Below the pieces are notes generated by a model, which had not been told where the DNA came from, did no database searches, and worked only from the letters and a program-made list of their open reading frames with translations. DNA of 51,018 nucleotides, taken from positions 1-51,018 of the forward strand of contig CAMIGX010000012.1 of NCBI GenBank assembly GCA_946221385.1. Reading direction: 5' to 3'. The position numbers were made by a program, and so were the translations under genes. Of this stretch, positions 26,139 through 34,423 are shown piece by piece (position 1 is the first letter of the stretch; the number at the start of each line of letters is the position of its first letter). The DNA is from an uncultured Propionimicrobium sp. GTDB lineage: Bacteria > Actinomycetota > Actinomycetes > Propionibacteriales > Propionibacteriaceae.

Positions 26139-27827
26139 TCAGTCTCGAGTAAGACGACGGTGCTTGGATGCGTGCGGACGGGCCGCTTCTTCGCCCAGGC
26201 GCTCGACCTTGTTGCGTTCGTAGTCTTCGAAATTGCCTTCAAACCAGAACCACTTCGGATCGTTGCCGTCCTCACCGTCACCTTCCCAGGCCAAAATGTG
26301 CGTCGCGACGCGGTCCAAGAACCAGCGGTCGTGGGAGATGACTACCGCACAACCGGGGAACTCCAGCAGCGCATCTTCCAAGCTCGACAGGGTCTCAACG
26401 TCCAAGTCGTTAGTGGGCTCGTCAAGCAGCAACAGGTTGCCGCCCTGCTTCAACGTCAACGCCAAGTTCAAACGGTTGCGTTCACCACCGGAAAGCACAC
26501 CGGCCGGCTTTTGCTGATCGGGACCCTTGAAACCGAAGGACGCGACATAGGCCCGCGAAGCCATCTCGAAGTTGCCGACCTTGAGGTAATCCAGGCCATC
26601 AGAGACGACCTCCCAGACGGTGCTGGCCGGGTCGATGCCGGCGCGGCCCTGGTCGACATAGCTGATCTTGACAGTCTCACCGATCTTGAGGCTGCCCGAA
26701 TCCGGCTCCTCTTGACCGACGATCATCTTGAACAGCGTCGATTTGCCGACACCATTTGGGCCGATGACGCCGACGATGCCAGCTCGCGGCAGGTTGAAGC
26801 TCAAGCCGTTGAACAAGATGCGGTCGTCGAAGCCCTTCTTCAGGTCGGTCGCTTCGAGCACGACGTTGCCCAGGCGTGGGCCAGCCGGGATGTTGATTTC
26901 GCTAGTGTCGATCTTGCGGAAGCGCTCAGCTTCGGCAGCCAACTCTTCGTAACGGGCCAGACGAGCCTTCGACTTGGCTTGCCGTGCCTTCGGCGAAGAA
27001 CGCACCCACTCCAACTCGCGTTCCAGGATCTTGGCGCGCTTGGCGTCCTTTTGCCCCTCGATCTTGAGACGTTCCTTCTTGGTCTCCAGGTAGGTCGAGT
27101 AGTTGCCCTCGTAGGGGTATAGCCGACCGCGGTCGACCTCACAGATCCAGCCGACGACATTGTCCAAGAAGTAGCGGTCGTGGGTGACGCACAACACAGC
27201 GCCCGGATAGGTCTTCAGGTGGCCTTCTAGCCAGTTGACCGATTCGGCGTCCAAGTGGTTGGTGGGCTCGTCGAGCAGCAGCAGATCGGGCTGCTCGAGC
27301 AGCAGCTTGCACAGCGCGACGCGGCGCCGTTCACCACCGGACAGCACGTCGACGATGGTGTCCGGCGGCGGGCAACGCAGCGCCTCCATCGCCATCGCGA
27401 GCTGGGCGTCCAAGTCCCAAGCGTTCGCCGCATCCAGCTCGCCTTGCAGCTCGCCCATCTCGGCGAGCAGCGCGTCAAAGTCGGCGTCGGGGTCGGCCAT
27501 CGCTTCGCTGATCTCGTTGAAACGATCGAGTTTGCCCTTGATTTCTGCGACGCCCTCTTGCACATTCTCCAAGACGGTTTTGCCTTGGGTCAGCGGCGGT
27601 TCCTGCAGCAAAATGCCGACGCTGGCGCCCTTGGCGAGCTGGGCTTCGCCGTTGTTGATCGGCTCCAGACCCGCCATGACCTTCAGCATCGTCGATTTGC
27701 CGGCACCATTAGGGCCGACGACGCCGATCTTCGCGTCGGGGAAGAATTGCAGCGAGACGTCGTCCAAAATGACCTTCTCGCCGACGGTCTTGCGGACATT
27801 GTGCATGGTGTAGATGAACTCAGCCAC
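26139..27827 (-). CDS. ettA: Energy-dependent translational throttle protein EttA (ABC-F)
   Basis: Soluble ABC-F ATPase that binds the ribosomal E site and gates translation with energy state. 562 residues with two nucleotide-binding domains and no membrane segment. Domain 1 has GPNGAGKST (38-46), LSGGERRRVALCKLLL and LLLLDEPTNHLD; domain 2 has GPNGVGKST, LSGGERNRLNLALTLK and LLLLDEPTNDLD. The EttA-type arm insert lies in domain 1 and the PtIM linker (RLARYEELAAEAE region) between them. Length and motifs match EttA rather than Uup or antibiotic-resistance ABC-F proteins. The gap to the upstream GTPase (27828-28011) holds two overlapping, mutually exclusive hairpins. Confidence 0.96.
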   Translation of the reverse strand: MAEFIYTMHNVRKTVGEKVILDDVSLQFFPDAKIGVVGPNGAGKSTMLKVMAGLEPINNGEAQLAKGASVGILLQEPPLTQGKTVLENVQEGVAEIKGKLDRFNEISEAMADPDADFDALLAEMGELQGELDAANAWDLDAQLAMAMEALRCPPPDTIVDVLSGGERRRVALCKLLLEQPDLLLLDEPTNHLDAESVNWLEGHLKTYPGAVLCVTHDRYFLDNVVGWICEVDRGRLYPYEGNYSTYLETKKERLKIEGQKDAKRAKILERELEWVRSSPKARQAKSKARLARYEELAAEAERFRKIDTSEINIPAGPRLGNVVLEATDLKKGFDDRILFNGLSFNLPRAGIVGVIGPNGVGKSTLFKMIVGQEEPDSGSLKIGETVKISYVDQGRAGIDPASTVWEVVSDGLDYLKVGNFEMASRAYVASFGFKGPDQQKPAGVLSGGERNRLNLALTLKQGGNLLLLDEPTNDLDVETLSSLEDALLEFPGCAVVISHDRWFLDRVATHILAWEGDGEDGNDPKWFWFEGNFEDYERNKVERLGEEAARPHASKHRRLTRD

Positions 27828-27929
27828 AGCTTCGCCATTCCTTCAAAGTCTTGCGGGGTTGACCTGCGCCGGTCTTGTCACGGCGCAAACGCCTCCATTA
27901 TGCCTGAGTGCCGCGAAATCCATGACGCC

Positions 27930-27959
27930 TGACGCGTCCTAGCGTCACCGTTTAGTGAC
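27930..27959. promoter_or_regulatory. Two overlapping hairpins upstream of ettA
   Basis: TGACGC/GCGTCA (27930-27935, 27942-27947) and GTCAC/GTGAC (27944-27948, 27955-27959) share bases, so only one can form. They lie about 100 bases upstream of ettA and 50 bases after the GTPase stop. They may end the GTPase transcript or act in the ettA leader. Confidence 0.3.
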
Positions 27960-28011
27960 CCAGGCCGCCAAATATGCGTTGAGCGCTGCCCGGATCAGCT
28001 CCGAGATGCTC

Positions 28012-29676
28012 TCAGCTGAGGGCGCGGGCGGCGGCGACGCGCGCCTGATCGTGGCGGGCTAGTTCTTGGTTGACAGGATCAATGACGAGCTGGTCGGCGA
28101 CTGCCCCGATCGCTTGGGTCAGCGTCCGTTCGGCGCGCAGCGCCTTAGAGCGGGCGCCAGCGTCAACACCAAACCGGCTCAGCCCACCCACGAGCAGACC
28201 AGCCAGCACGCCACCGATGAGTAGCAGCGTCGGCAATGGCCAACTGCCAATCATGAAGCTAGGCAGCTTAGGAATTTGCAGCGAACCCAAGATGACGTCG
28301 ACCAGCAGCCAGCCACCGCCGATGACGGCGACCACGAAAATCAACCATTGCAGCACGTTGATGAAGGTCCACCAGCCGTGCCCTTCGTCAAGTCGCAGGT
28401 CTGTCTTAGCGATTGCTGCGTCGAGCCGATCGGGTAGCTGCTCGCGGTTGGTCAGCGTCGCAGCTCGAACCGCGTCACTCCAGCCAGCGGGTAACTCATC
28501 CCCGGCTTGCCGGGCCAGCGCCCGCAGCGCCGAATCGACCTGGGAGGCTTTCACGCCAGCCCCGGAACGCAACTGCGCTGGCTGCAGATTCGTACGCTGC
28601 GTAGCGGTCGGCTCCAGCTCATTTTCACCAGGCTTGCGTTTGCCCGAGCCGAGACTGCGCACCAGCCGGCTGCGGTCAAGGTGCAGCGCGCGCAATGGAT
28701 CGACCTTCAGGCTGCTGATCCATTTTGTCAGCGGGAAACTCGTCGCGATCCGGCCGCGTCTGCGCATTGACCCCAGCACTGCGTCACGAACGACGGGCAC
28801 CCCAGCTGCTTCGGCTAAAACGTCGGTGAGCTGACGGGCCTGGTCTTGGCTGACCTCAGCTTTCGCGACGTCACCCAGATCACGCAGCAGCGCCTTGGCA
28901 GCGACGTCGACGTCAGCCGACAGCCGCTGGGCAGCTGCCCTCTTTGACGTCAAGATCCGTTTGATCTGTTTGCGCAACTCGGGAATGCCATGCCCGGTCA
29001 CTGCAGATACCGCCATCAGCGGCGTATCGCGCAGTCCTTCGTCGTCGAGGATGCGGCGCAAGTCGCTCATCGCTTGCTTCAATTCGTCAGCAGGCAGTTT
29101 GTCGGCTTGATTCATCACCACGAGCATCACGTCGGAATATTCAGCCAGCGGCTTCAAGTAACCGTCATGCAAGGCAGCGTCAGCATATTTCTGCGGGTCC
29201 ACGACCCAGATCAGCTGATCAACCAACTGCACCATCCGATCGACTTCCATGCGGTGCGCAACCTCGGTCGAATCATGGTCGGGCAGGTCGATGAGCAGCA
29301 GCCCGTCCATCGCTGCCTCGTCGCCGCGGATCAATTGGCGACGTGGAATCTCTAGCCAATCGAGCAGCTCGCTTGGCAGCTGGGTGCCCCAATAGGCGCC
29401 CAGTGCGGCGCTGGTGGTCGGACGACGAATGCCCGGCTCGGCCAGTTTCGTGCCCGAGATCGCATTGAACAGCGTTGATTTGCCCGAGCCGGTCGCCCCC
29501 GCGAGCGCGATGACGGTGTCGTCACCAGAAAATGCCAGTCGCCGGTCAGCATTCTTCGCGACCTGCGCAGCTTTGGTGACGACGTCCTCAGCACTGCGAC
29601 CAGCGGCTAATTCGGCGGCCGTGGAAAGCTGCGCGACGCGGGCGACGAGTTTCTCCTGCGAATTGGCCCGGCTCAT
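28012..29676 (-). CDS. Dynamin-like/YfjP-type membrane GTPase (second of pair)
   Basis: 554 residues. The GTPase domain has G1 GATGSGKST (60-68), G3 DLPDHDS, and G4 NQAD in MLVVMNQADKLPADE. A long helical region follows, then two or more membrane segments (WLIFVVAVIGGGWLLVDVIL and PTLLLIGGVLAGLLVGG), then a helical tail. This arrangement is that of paired bacterial dynamin-like or YfjP-type GTPases, which in actinobacteria act at the membrane in division or stress; the exact role here is unknown. It overlaps the preceding GTPase by four bases (ATGA), so the two are made together. A second open frame beyond its stop is noted as a finding. Confidence 0.82.
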   Translation of the reverse strand: MSRANSQEKLVARVAQLSTAAELAAGRSAEDVVTKAAQVAKNADRRLAFSGDDTVIALAGATGSGKSTLFNAISGTKLAEPGIRRPTTSAALGAYWGTQLPSELLDWLEIPRRQLIRGDEAAMDGLLLIDLPDHDSTEVAHRMEVDRMVQLVDQLIWVVDPQKYADAALHDGYLKPLAEYSDVMLVVMNQADKLPADELKQAMSDLRRILDDEGLRDTPLMAVSAVTGHGIPELRKQIKRILTSKRAAAQRLSADVDVAAKALLRDLGDVAKAEVSQDQARQLTDVLAEAAGVPVVRDAVLGSMRRRGRIATSFPLTKWISSLKVDPLRALHLDRSRLVRSLGSGKRKPGENELEPTATQRTNLQPAQLRSGAGVKASQVDSALRALARQAGDELPAGWSDAVRAATLTNREQLPDRLDAAIAKTDLRLDEGHGWWTFINVLQWLIFVVAVIGGGWLLVDVILGSLQIPKLPSFMIGSWPLPTLLLIGGVLAGLLVGGLSRFGVDAGARSKALRAERTLTQAIGAVADQLVIDPVNQELARHDQARVAAARALS

Positions 29677-31691
29677 CGTGCGGCTCGGTTCTGCTCGCCG
29701 GAGCCTTGGCGGTCGTCGCCTAGCCCAGGACTGACGATTTCTGGGGCGACGATCTCTGCGTCAAGGATCTCTGCGTCAAGGATTTGCCCGCCCTCGGCTG
29801 CGCCGGGCAGACCAGTCCGCTGCCCTGCCTCCAGTGCAGCAATGTCTTGCTGGCCGGCTAACTCCACCTCAACTCCGTTAGACGACGGCAATTGCATCAA
29901 CTGGGTGACCTGTCCAGGGCTACCGTCCGCGTCGCTGCCGACGGCTGCCAAGGCGTGGCGTAGCCGGTCTGCTTGGTCGCGAGAAAATGGATACTGCTCC
30001 AGGGTGCCGGTGAAGCGATCTAGCTCCGCGGCCATGAGTCCCTCGACGCGGGCGTCCAATGAACGTTTCGCCTTGTCAGTTAGGTTTCGGACGGCTTCGT
30101 CACCGAAAATCGATTCCAGCAGCCGTTGCGCTAGCGCCGCAGAACCGACCGCGACGCCACCTTCGAGGCCGGTGATGCCGCCGGTGGAGAAGAAGATGAC
30201 CAGCATCAACGCGGCTCCCGCGCCGTTGACGCCGAGCGCAGCTAGCCGAGCGTTGCGACGTTTGCCTTGGCCTTCGGCGGCGACCAGCTCGAAGACGTCA
30301 GCTTGCCAGTCACGGATCACCCGTGCAGCGCCGTCGGTGAAACGATCAGAAAGATCGCGTAACTCGCCATGTTCGGCCATGATCTGCCGACCGGCTGGAT
30401 TGGCTAGCCAGGCTTGGCTGGCGCGTTCGACCGCGGCCGCGGCTTCTTCGACGATCAAAGCTTCTAGGCCCGCGCCGGCGGCTAGCGTCACGTCTTCGCT
30501 GCGTTCAGCACCGCCGCGGAAGAAGCTGCCGATCCGGTCGCGTAGCCGTCCGATGCCTTGGTCGAGCTGACGCATCAGATCGTTAGTGCCGACGAAATCG
30601 TGCCAGCGAGCTAACACCTCGCCTTTAAGTAGCGTGCCGTCACTTGATTGCGCGGCGACGGAGCGGCTGGCTTCAGCGAACGACTTCGCCGCGTCGCTCA
30701 TCAGTTGGTCACGCACGTCGGCCTGAGCGTCCAGAGCGGCCAGGACGTTCTCGCTGCGTTCCAGCAGGGCGCTGATCGCGCCTTGTAGGGTCTGCATCAC
30801 CACGCGTTGACGTTCTTCCTTGTCAGCAGCCAATGTTGCGAGGAAGGTACGGATCGGCGCGACGGCCGCATCAGGCAGCAGACCACGTTCGTCGGTGACG
30901 GTTTCGGGGACGGCGAACAGCGGCGCATCAGCCAATCCGCGCTCGGTCATCATGCGGCCCAAGTCGGGTGGGATCTCTTGCATGCCAGCTGGCGGCACCC
31001 GGTCGAGGACGACGGCGACTGCGGTGCCGCGTTCGGCGGCGGTGTTGAGGAAATCCCAGGGCACGGCGTCGGCATAGCGCGCGGCGGAGGTGACGAATAG
31101 CCACAGATCTGCGGCGTCCAGCAGCTGGGCGGCTAGGCGACGATTGACTTCGTCGATGGAGTCGACATCGGGTGCGTCCAAGATCGCCAGCCCGGCGGGC
31201 AGTGTCGATTCGGCGACCAATTGCAGCGTCCGCTGATCTTGGCTGGCGACCTTGGAGCGGATCATGCCGGGCAAAATCCGATCGTCAGCGAACCATGCTT
31301 CATCGACAGGATTGTGCACCAGCACCGGCGCCTTAGTCGTCGGACGGATCACCCCCGGCTTGCTGACGACCCGCCCGATCAGCGAATTGACCAGCGTCGA
31401 TTTGCCAGCTCCAGTGGAACCACCGACGACTGCCAGCAGCGGCGCGTCGATATTGGCGATGCGCGGCAAGATATAGTCGTCAAGCTGAGCGGTGATCTGC
31501 CGGGCTTGGTCGACGGCTTGCTGACGGCCAGGCAGCTCGAGCGGCATCCGAACTGCGGTGATCGCGTCGCGCAGCACGACCAGCTGCTGAGCCAGCAAGG
31601 TCGCCGGGTTCGCGGCGGTCAGCGGCTGCTGAGTCGCGTCCAGGGCAGGGCTCTGCATTTGCCCGATGGGCTCCAACTGCGAGCTATTCAA
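29673..31691 (-). CDS. Dynamin-like membrane GTPase (first of pair)
   Basis: 672 residues. G1 is GGSTGAGKST (90-99), G3 DAPDVDS, and the switch I region carries a conserved threonine in RPTTKAP. A long helical stalk follows, then a glycine-rich hydrophobic segment (about 485-535) that probably touches or spans the membrane. The C-terminus has a short tandem repeat (ILDAE twice, then EIVAPEIVSPG). The start codon is TTG, one base after the PrsW stop (TGAGTTG), so translation is coupled to prsW. With the partner at 28012 it forms a heteromeric dynamin-like pair, as in other actinobacteria (inference). Confidence 0.82.
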   Translation of the reverse strand: MNSSQLEPIGQMQSPALDATQQPLTAANPATLLAQQLVVLRDAITAVRMPLELPGRQQAVDQARQITAQLDDYILPRIANIDAPLLAVVGGSTGAGKSTLVNSLIGRVVSKPGVIRPTTKAPVLVHNPVDEAWFADDRILPGMIRSKVASQDQRTLQLVAESTLPAGLAILDAPDVDSIDEVNRRLAAQLLDAADLWLFVTSAARYADAVPWDFLNTAAERGTAVAVVLDRVPPAGMQEIPPDLGRMMTERGLADAPLFAVPETVTDERGLLPDAAVAPIRTFLATLAADKEERQRVVMQTLQGAISALLERSENVLAALDAQADVRDQLMSDAAKSFAEASRSVAAQSSDGTLLKGEVLARWHDFVGTNDLMRQLDQGIGRLRDRIGSFFRGGAERSEDVTLAAGAGLEALIVEEAAAAVERASQAWLANPAGRQIMAEHGELRDLSDRFTDGAARVIRDWQADVFELVAAEGQGKRRNARLAALGVNGAGAALMLVIFFSTGGITGLEGGVAVGSAALAQRLLESIFGDEAVRNLTDKAKRSLDARVEGLMAAELDRFTGTLEQYPFSRDQADRLRHALAAVGSDADGSPGQVTQLMQLPSSNGVEVELAGQQDIAALEAGQRTGLPGAAEGGQILDAEILDAEIVAPEIVSPGLGDDRQGSGEQNRAAR

Positions 31692-31692
31692 C

Positions 31693-33249
31693 TCACCTCA
31701 CTCCCGCCGGGGCGCCGATCGGTTGACCGGCATGTTGCGGCGTGCTTTGTGGCTTGCCTTGTGGTCGTCGAGATGGCCGGCTTGGTTCCCCGTCAGCGCG
31801 TCGACGGTTGCGCCAGGCACGCACCTTGGCTTTGAGCGATTCGGGGATCCATTTCAAACCTCGATATTCGGTGACAGCCCAGATGCGGTCTTGATCGATG
31901 CGCAAAATCAGATCGCGCTGCCGGGCGATGCTGGTCGCGTCCACTAGCCCACGCAGTTCCGCGTCACGCAAATAGGCGAGCTCCAAGATGCCCTTGCGCA
32001 CCCGACGGGTCGCACCGAAAACTCGGGCGCCGTGAAGCAGCGCGACGAACTCCATCTTCACCCGGCCAAAAGTGTTCGTGTATACGCGTGGATCGTCTTC
32101 TTCTAGCCAACCCATGGTGACGAATTCTTGCAGCCGGGCGCGCACCTGGCGGCCTTGATGCACGCGGCGGAAGACCAGATAAATCACGAGCACCGCGACT
32201 GCGATCCAGCCGCCAATGATGATCGGTTGTGGATCTTCCACGGTTGTGGCCATGCCGTTGAATAGCATGTGCCCGAACGCTGCGGCCAAAAATCCGGCGA
32301 CGGGCGCCAGCACGCGGATCAGCTTGCTTCGATTGGTCAACCCTACGATCAAGCCGAGGGCTGTCATTGACGTGAACAGCGGGTGCCCAAAACAGGTCGC
32401 CAGGCCACGCAGCCGAGCGAGCTTGGCCAGTTGTTCTTCTGGGTCTACGCCATGGATAGACACCGAATAGACGTAGACCCGCACGTAATAGACGATGTTT
32501 TCAACGAAGGCGAACCCGACCGCTGCCAGGGCGGCCAAGGTGACTACCTGATGGACGTTCAACATCCGCCGACGAAGCAAAACCGCTAACAAGAACAGCA
32601 CGCTAGCTTTGGTCACTTCTTCGACGAACGGCGCCGAAAAGATCGCGGAGCGAGCGCCGGTACTTGGGTCGACGGGGCCGACCATCTGCATCAATCTGGC
32701 GGCCCAGGTATTGATCTCCAGCGACAGATAGATCGCTACTGCCCCACCCCAACCGAGCGCGACCCATTTCATCCAGATCGATGTTGGATTGAAGATGTCC
32801 ACGACCAAAAAGATCGCTAGAAAGACCAGCAAGGTCGGCACCGCAGCCTTCGTCGCGACGCCGAGCGCTTCACGCATCTGACTCCAGGTGTAGATGACCG
32901 GCTGTCCTTGCTCGGTGGTGACCTGGTTGACCTCTTCGATGAGACTGCTGGTCACCTGCCAAAGCGATAATCCGATGAGCAGCGCGTAGAGCAGCGTGAG
33001 CGCGATCGTCGTCCAAAAATAGGGATTGCGGATCAAGCGTTTGCCCCATGACAGCGTCATGTCGGGCGCTATCGCCATGCCATTGAGGCGGCGTTTGCGC
33101 TGCACGCTTGGCAACCGAGATGCGCTTTGACCAGCTGCTGGGGCCGCGGCCATGACTTCAGCTGCGGCACGCTTGCCAGACGTGCGAGGCACCTGCAAGG
33201 CGGCAGCGGTTGGTTTGGTTGGCCGCCACGTCTCGACGTCGGAACTCAT
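31693..33249 (-). CDS. PrsW-family intramembrane metalloprotease
   Basis: 518 residues. After a basic, Ala/Pro-rich cytosolic N-terminus (1-75) come about eight membrane segments. The PrsW motifs are seen: EE in APFVEEVTKA (E210, E211), FAFVEN (E250), GHPLFTSM (H289) and FGHMLFNG (H327). These form the predicted zinc site within the membrane. PrsW cleaves anti-sigma factors in Bacillus; the target here is unknown and no anti-sigma gene is adjacent. A cytosolic C-terminal domain (about 365-505) follows. The start at 33249 fits a leaderless promoter seven bases upstream. First gene of the operon with the two dynamin-like GTPases. Confidence 0.88.
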   Translation of the reverse strand: MSSDVETWRPTKPTAAALQVPRTSGKRAAAEVMAAAPAAGQSASRLPSVQRKRRLNGMAIAPDMTLSWGKRLIRNPYFWTTIALTLLYALLIGLSLWQVTSSLIEEVNQVTTEQGQPVIYTWSQMREALGVATKAAVPTLLVFLAIFLVVDIFNPTSIWMKWVALGWGGAVAIYLSLEINTWAARLMQMVGPVDPSTGARSAIFSAPFVEEVTKASVLFLLAVLLRRRMLNVHQVVTLAALAAVGFAFVENIVYYVRVYVYSVSIHGVDPEEQLAKLARLRGLATCFGHPLFTSMTALGLIVGLTNRSKLIRVLAPVAGFLAAAFGHMLFNGMATTVEDPQPIIIGGWIAVAVLVIYLVFRRVHQGRQVRARLQEFVTMGWLEEDDPRVYTNTFGRVKMEFVALLHGARVFGATRRVRKGILELAYLRDAELRGLVDATSIARQRDLILRIDQDRIWAVTEYRGLKWIPESLKAKVRAWRNRRRADGEPSRPSRRPQGKPQSTPQHAGQPIGAPAGVR

Positions 33250-33256
33250 GGCTTTC

Positions 33257-33262
33257 AGCGTA
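33257..33262 (-). promoter_or_regulatory. -10 box for a leaderless prsW transcript (TACGCT)
   Basis: On the minus strand TACGCT ends seven bases before the ATG at 33249. That places the transcription start at or next to the start codon, the usual actinobacterial leaderless layout. Confidence 0.5.
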
Positions 33263-33406
33263 CTAGTGACCTCCGACAAAAATTGAGCGCAAAGCATTCG
33301 CGCCGTGGTCGCGCTTTAATTGTTCACGTGGCAGCCGGCCGCCCGACACTGAAAAGTGCTTGGACCGCTGCCGGCTGCGAGCAGTCAATGCGACCCAGGA
33401 GAGCTC

Positions 33407-33781
33407 ATGAAGCAAGTCATCGCCACCGACCAAGCCCCCGCCGCGATCGGCCCCTATTCGCAAGCAATCCGGGTCGGAGATTTCATCTTCGCATCCGGCC
33501 AGATCCCGCTGACTGCAGCCGGCGAACTGGTCGAGGGCGACGCTGCGACGCAATTCACGCAGTGCTTGAGCAATGTCAAAGCGGTCCTCAGCGCAGCAGG
33601 CTTGAACCTAAATGACGTAGTCAAGACGACGGTCTTTTTGACCGACATGGCAGATTTCACCGCCGTCAATGAGGTCTACGGACAGCATTTCAGCGAACCT
33701 TTCCCCGCCCGCTCAGCGGTCGCCGTCGCAGCGCTGCCGAAGGCCGCCAAGGTCGAGATCGAGGTCATCGCGCACGCCTGA
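33407..33781 (+). CDS. ridA: RidA-family enamine/imine deaminase
   Basis: 124-residue trimeric protein that hydrolyses reactive enamines from PLP enzymes such as threonine dehydratase. Family motifs: APAAIGPYSQAI at the N-terminus, FIFASGQIPL, and FPARSAVAVAALPKAAKVEIE with the substrate-binding arginine R102. The length is typical. The start at 33407 has CAGGAGAG immediately upstream; the frame is open 17 codons further up without a ribosome binding site. It stands alone, divergent from prsW and convergent with tRNA-Arg. Confidence 0.94.
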   Translation: MKQVIATDQAPAAIGPYSQAIRVGDFIFASGQIPLTAAGELVEGDAATQFTQCLSNVKAVLSAAGLNLNDVVKTTVFLTDMADFTAVNEVYGQHFSEPFPARSAVAVAALPKAAKVEIEVIAHA

Positions 33782-33817
33782 ACGCCAAGGACGCAGAGCC
33801 CCGATTAGAGATCAGGG

Positions 33818-33893
33818 TGGCGGCCCGGGTGGGAGTCGAACCCACGCGCGACAGATTAGAAGGCTGCTGCTCTATCCACTGAGCTACCGGGCC
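33818..33893 (-). tRNA. tRNA-Arg (anticodon TCT)
   Basis: Minus-strand cloverleaf with acceptor GGCCCGG/CCGGGCC, D arm with GCTCAGTGGATAGAGC, anticodon loop CTTCTAA, and T loop GTTCGACTC. The 3' CCA is encoded (33818-33820). It reads AGA codons. Confidence 0.97.
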
Positions 33894-33985
33894 AGGGCGC
33901 GAAAAGACGCGCATCACAGCTTACTGTTGCTCCCTCGAGCGCCGAAAAATTACCCCGGTTGAGCAGCCGCAGCAGCGTCTATAAA

Positions 33986-34023
33986 TGACGAGGGACACCC
34001 AACAATGCGGGTGTCCCTCGTCA
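33986..34023 (-). terminator. Terminator hairpin after the DUF2853 gene
   Basis: TGACGAGGGACACCC and its exact 15-base complement flank an eight-base loop. On the minus strand TTTATAG follows, so it ends the DUF2853 transcript. Confidence 0.88.
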
Positions 34024-34038
34024 GCTTTGTGCGCTCGA

Positions 34039-34347
34039 TCAGCTGAAGACCGACAGCTTGCCGTAGTGCTCGGCCAGCAGATAGTAAAGCGTCAGGCGGT
34101 TCTTCTGACCAGGGATGGTCTTGCCGATCTCGACGATCTTGGCGTCCAATTCCTCGTTGCTGCCCTCGACGCCCAACTTCTTCTTCAGGAAGTTTTCGCG
34201 CACGGTCTTGACCTCGTCCGCGTCAGAGACCGAGACCAGGCGGGCATCGGGCTTGGTCAGCACCAGCGCGTAGGTCTTCTCCATCTTGGCGACGACGGCT
34301 TCGTCGACCGACTTCGCGTACTTCTTGATGTCAGCTAGGTAATCCAT
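34039..34347 (-). CDS. DUF2853 family protein
   Basis: A 102-residue, highly charged helical protein starting MDYLADIKKYAKSVDEAVV, the DUF2853 N-terminal pattern, with a C-terminal LTLYYLLAEHYGKL segment. No signal peptide or membrane segment. The biochemical role of the family is not known to me. The start at 34347 is supported by GAAAGGA upstream and by family length (~100-115); the frame stays open 61 codons further upstream but that part overlaps the divergent MFS gene. It has its own strong terminator. Confidence 0.85.
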   Translation of the reverse strand: MDYLADIKKYAKSVDEAVVAKMEKTYALVLTKPDARLVSVSDADEVKTVRENFLKKKLGVEGSNEELDAKIVEIGKTIPGQKNRLTLYYLLAEHYGKLSVFS

Positions 34348-34423
34348 AAAGAATCCTTTCAATGCCCCGTGAGGCCCTATGGCCATCTGGTGATTAGCTT
34401 GCCCTAAGAAAGCAGCGTTTTGT

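Noticed and set aside
25557..27122. 521-codon open frame on the plus strand
   Set aside because: Antisense to the secure ettA gene and the SUKH gene; its sequence has no domain pattern and ettA motifs on the other strand are unmistakable.
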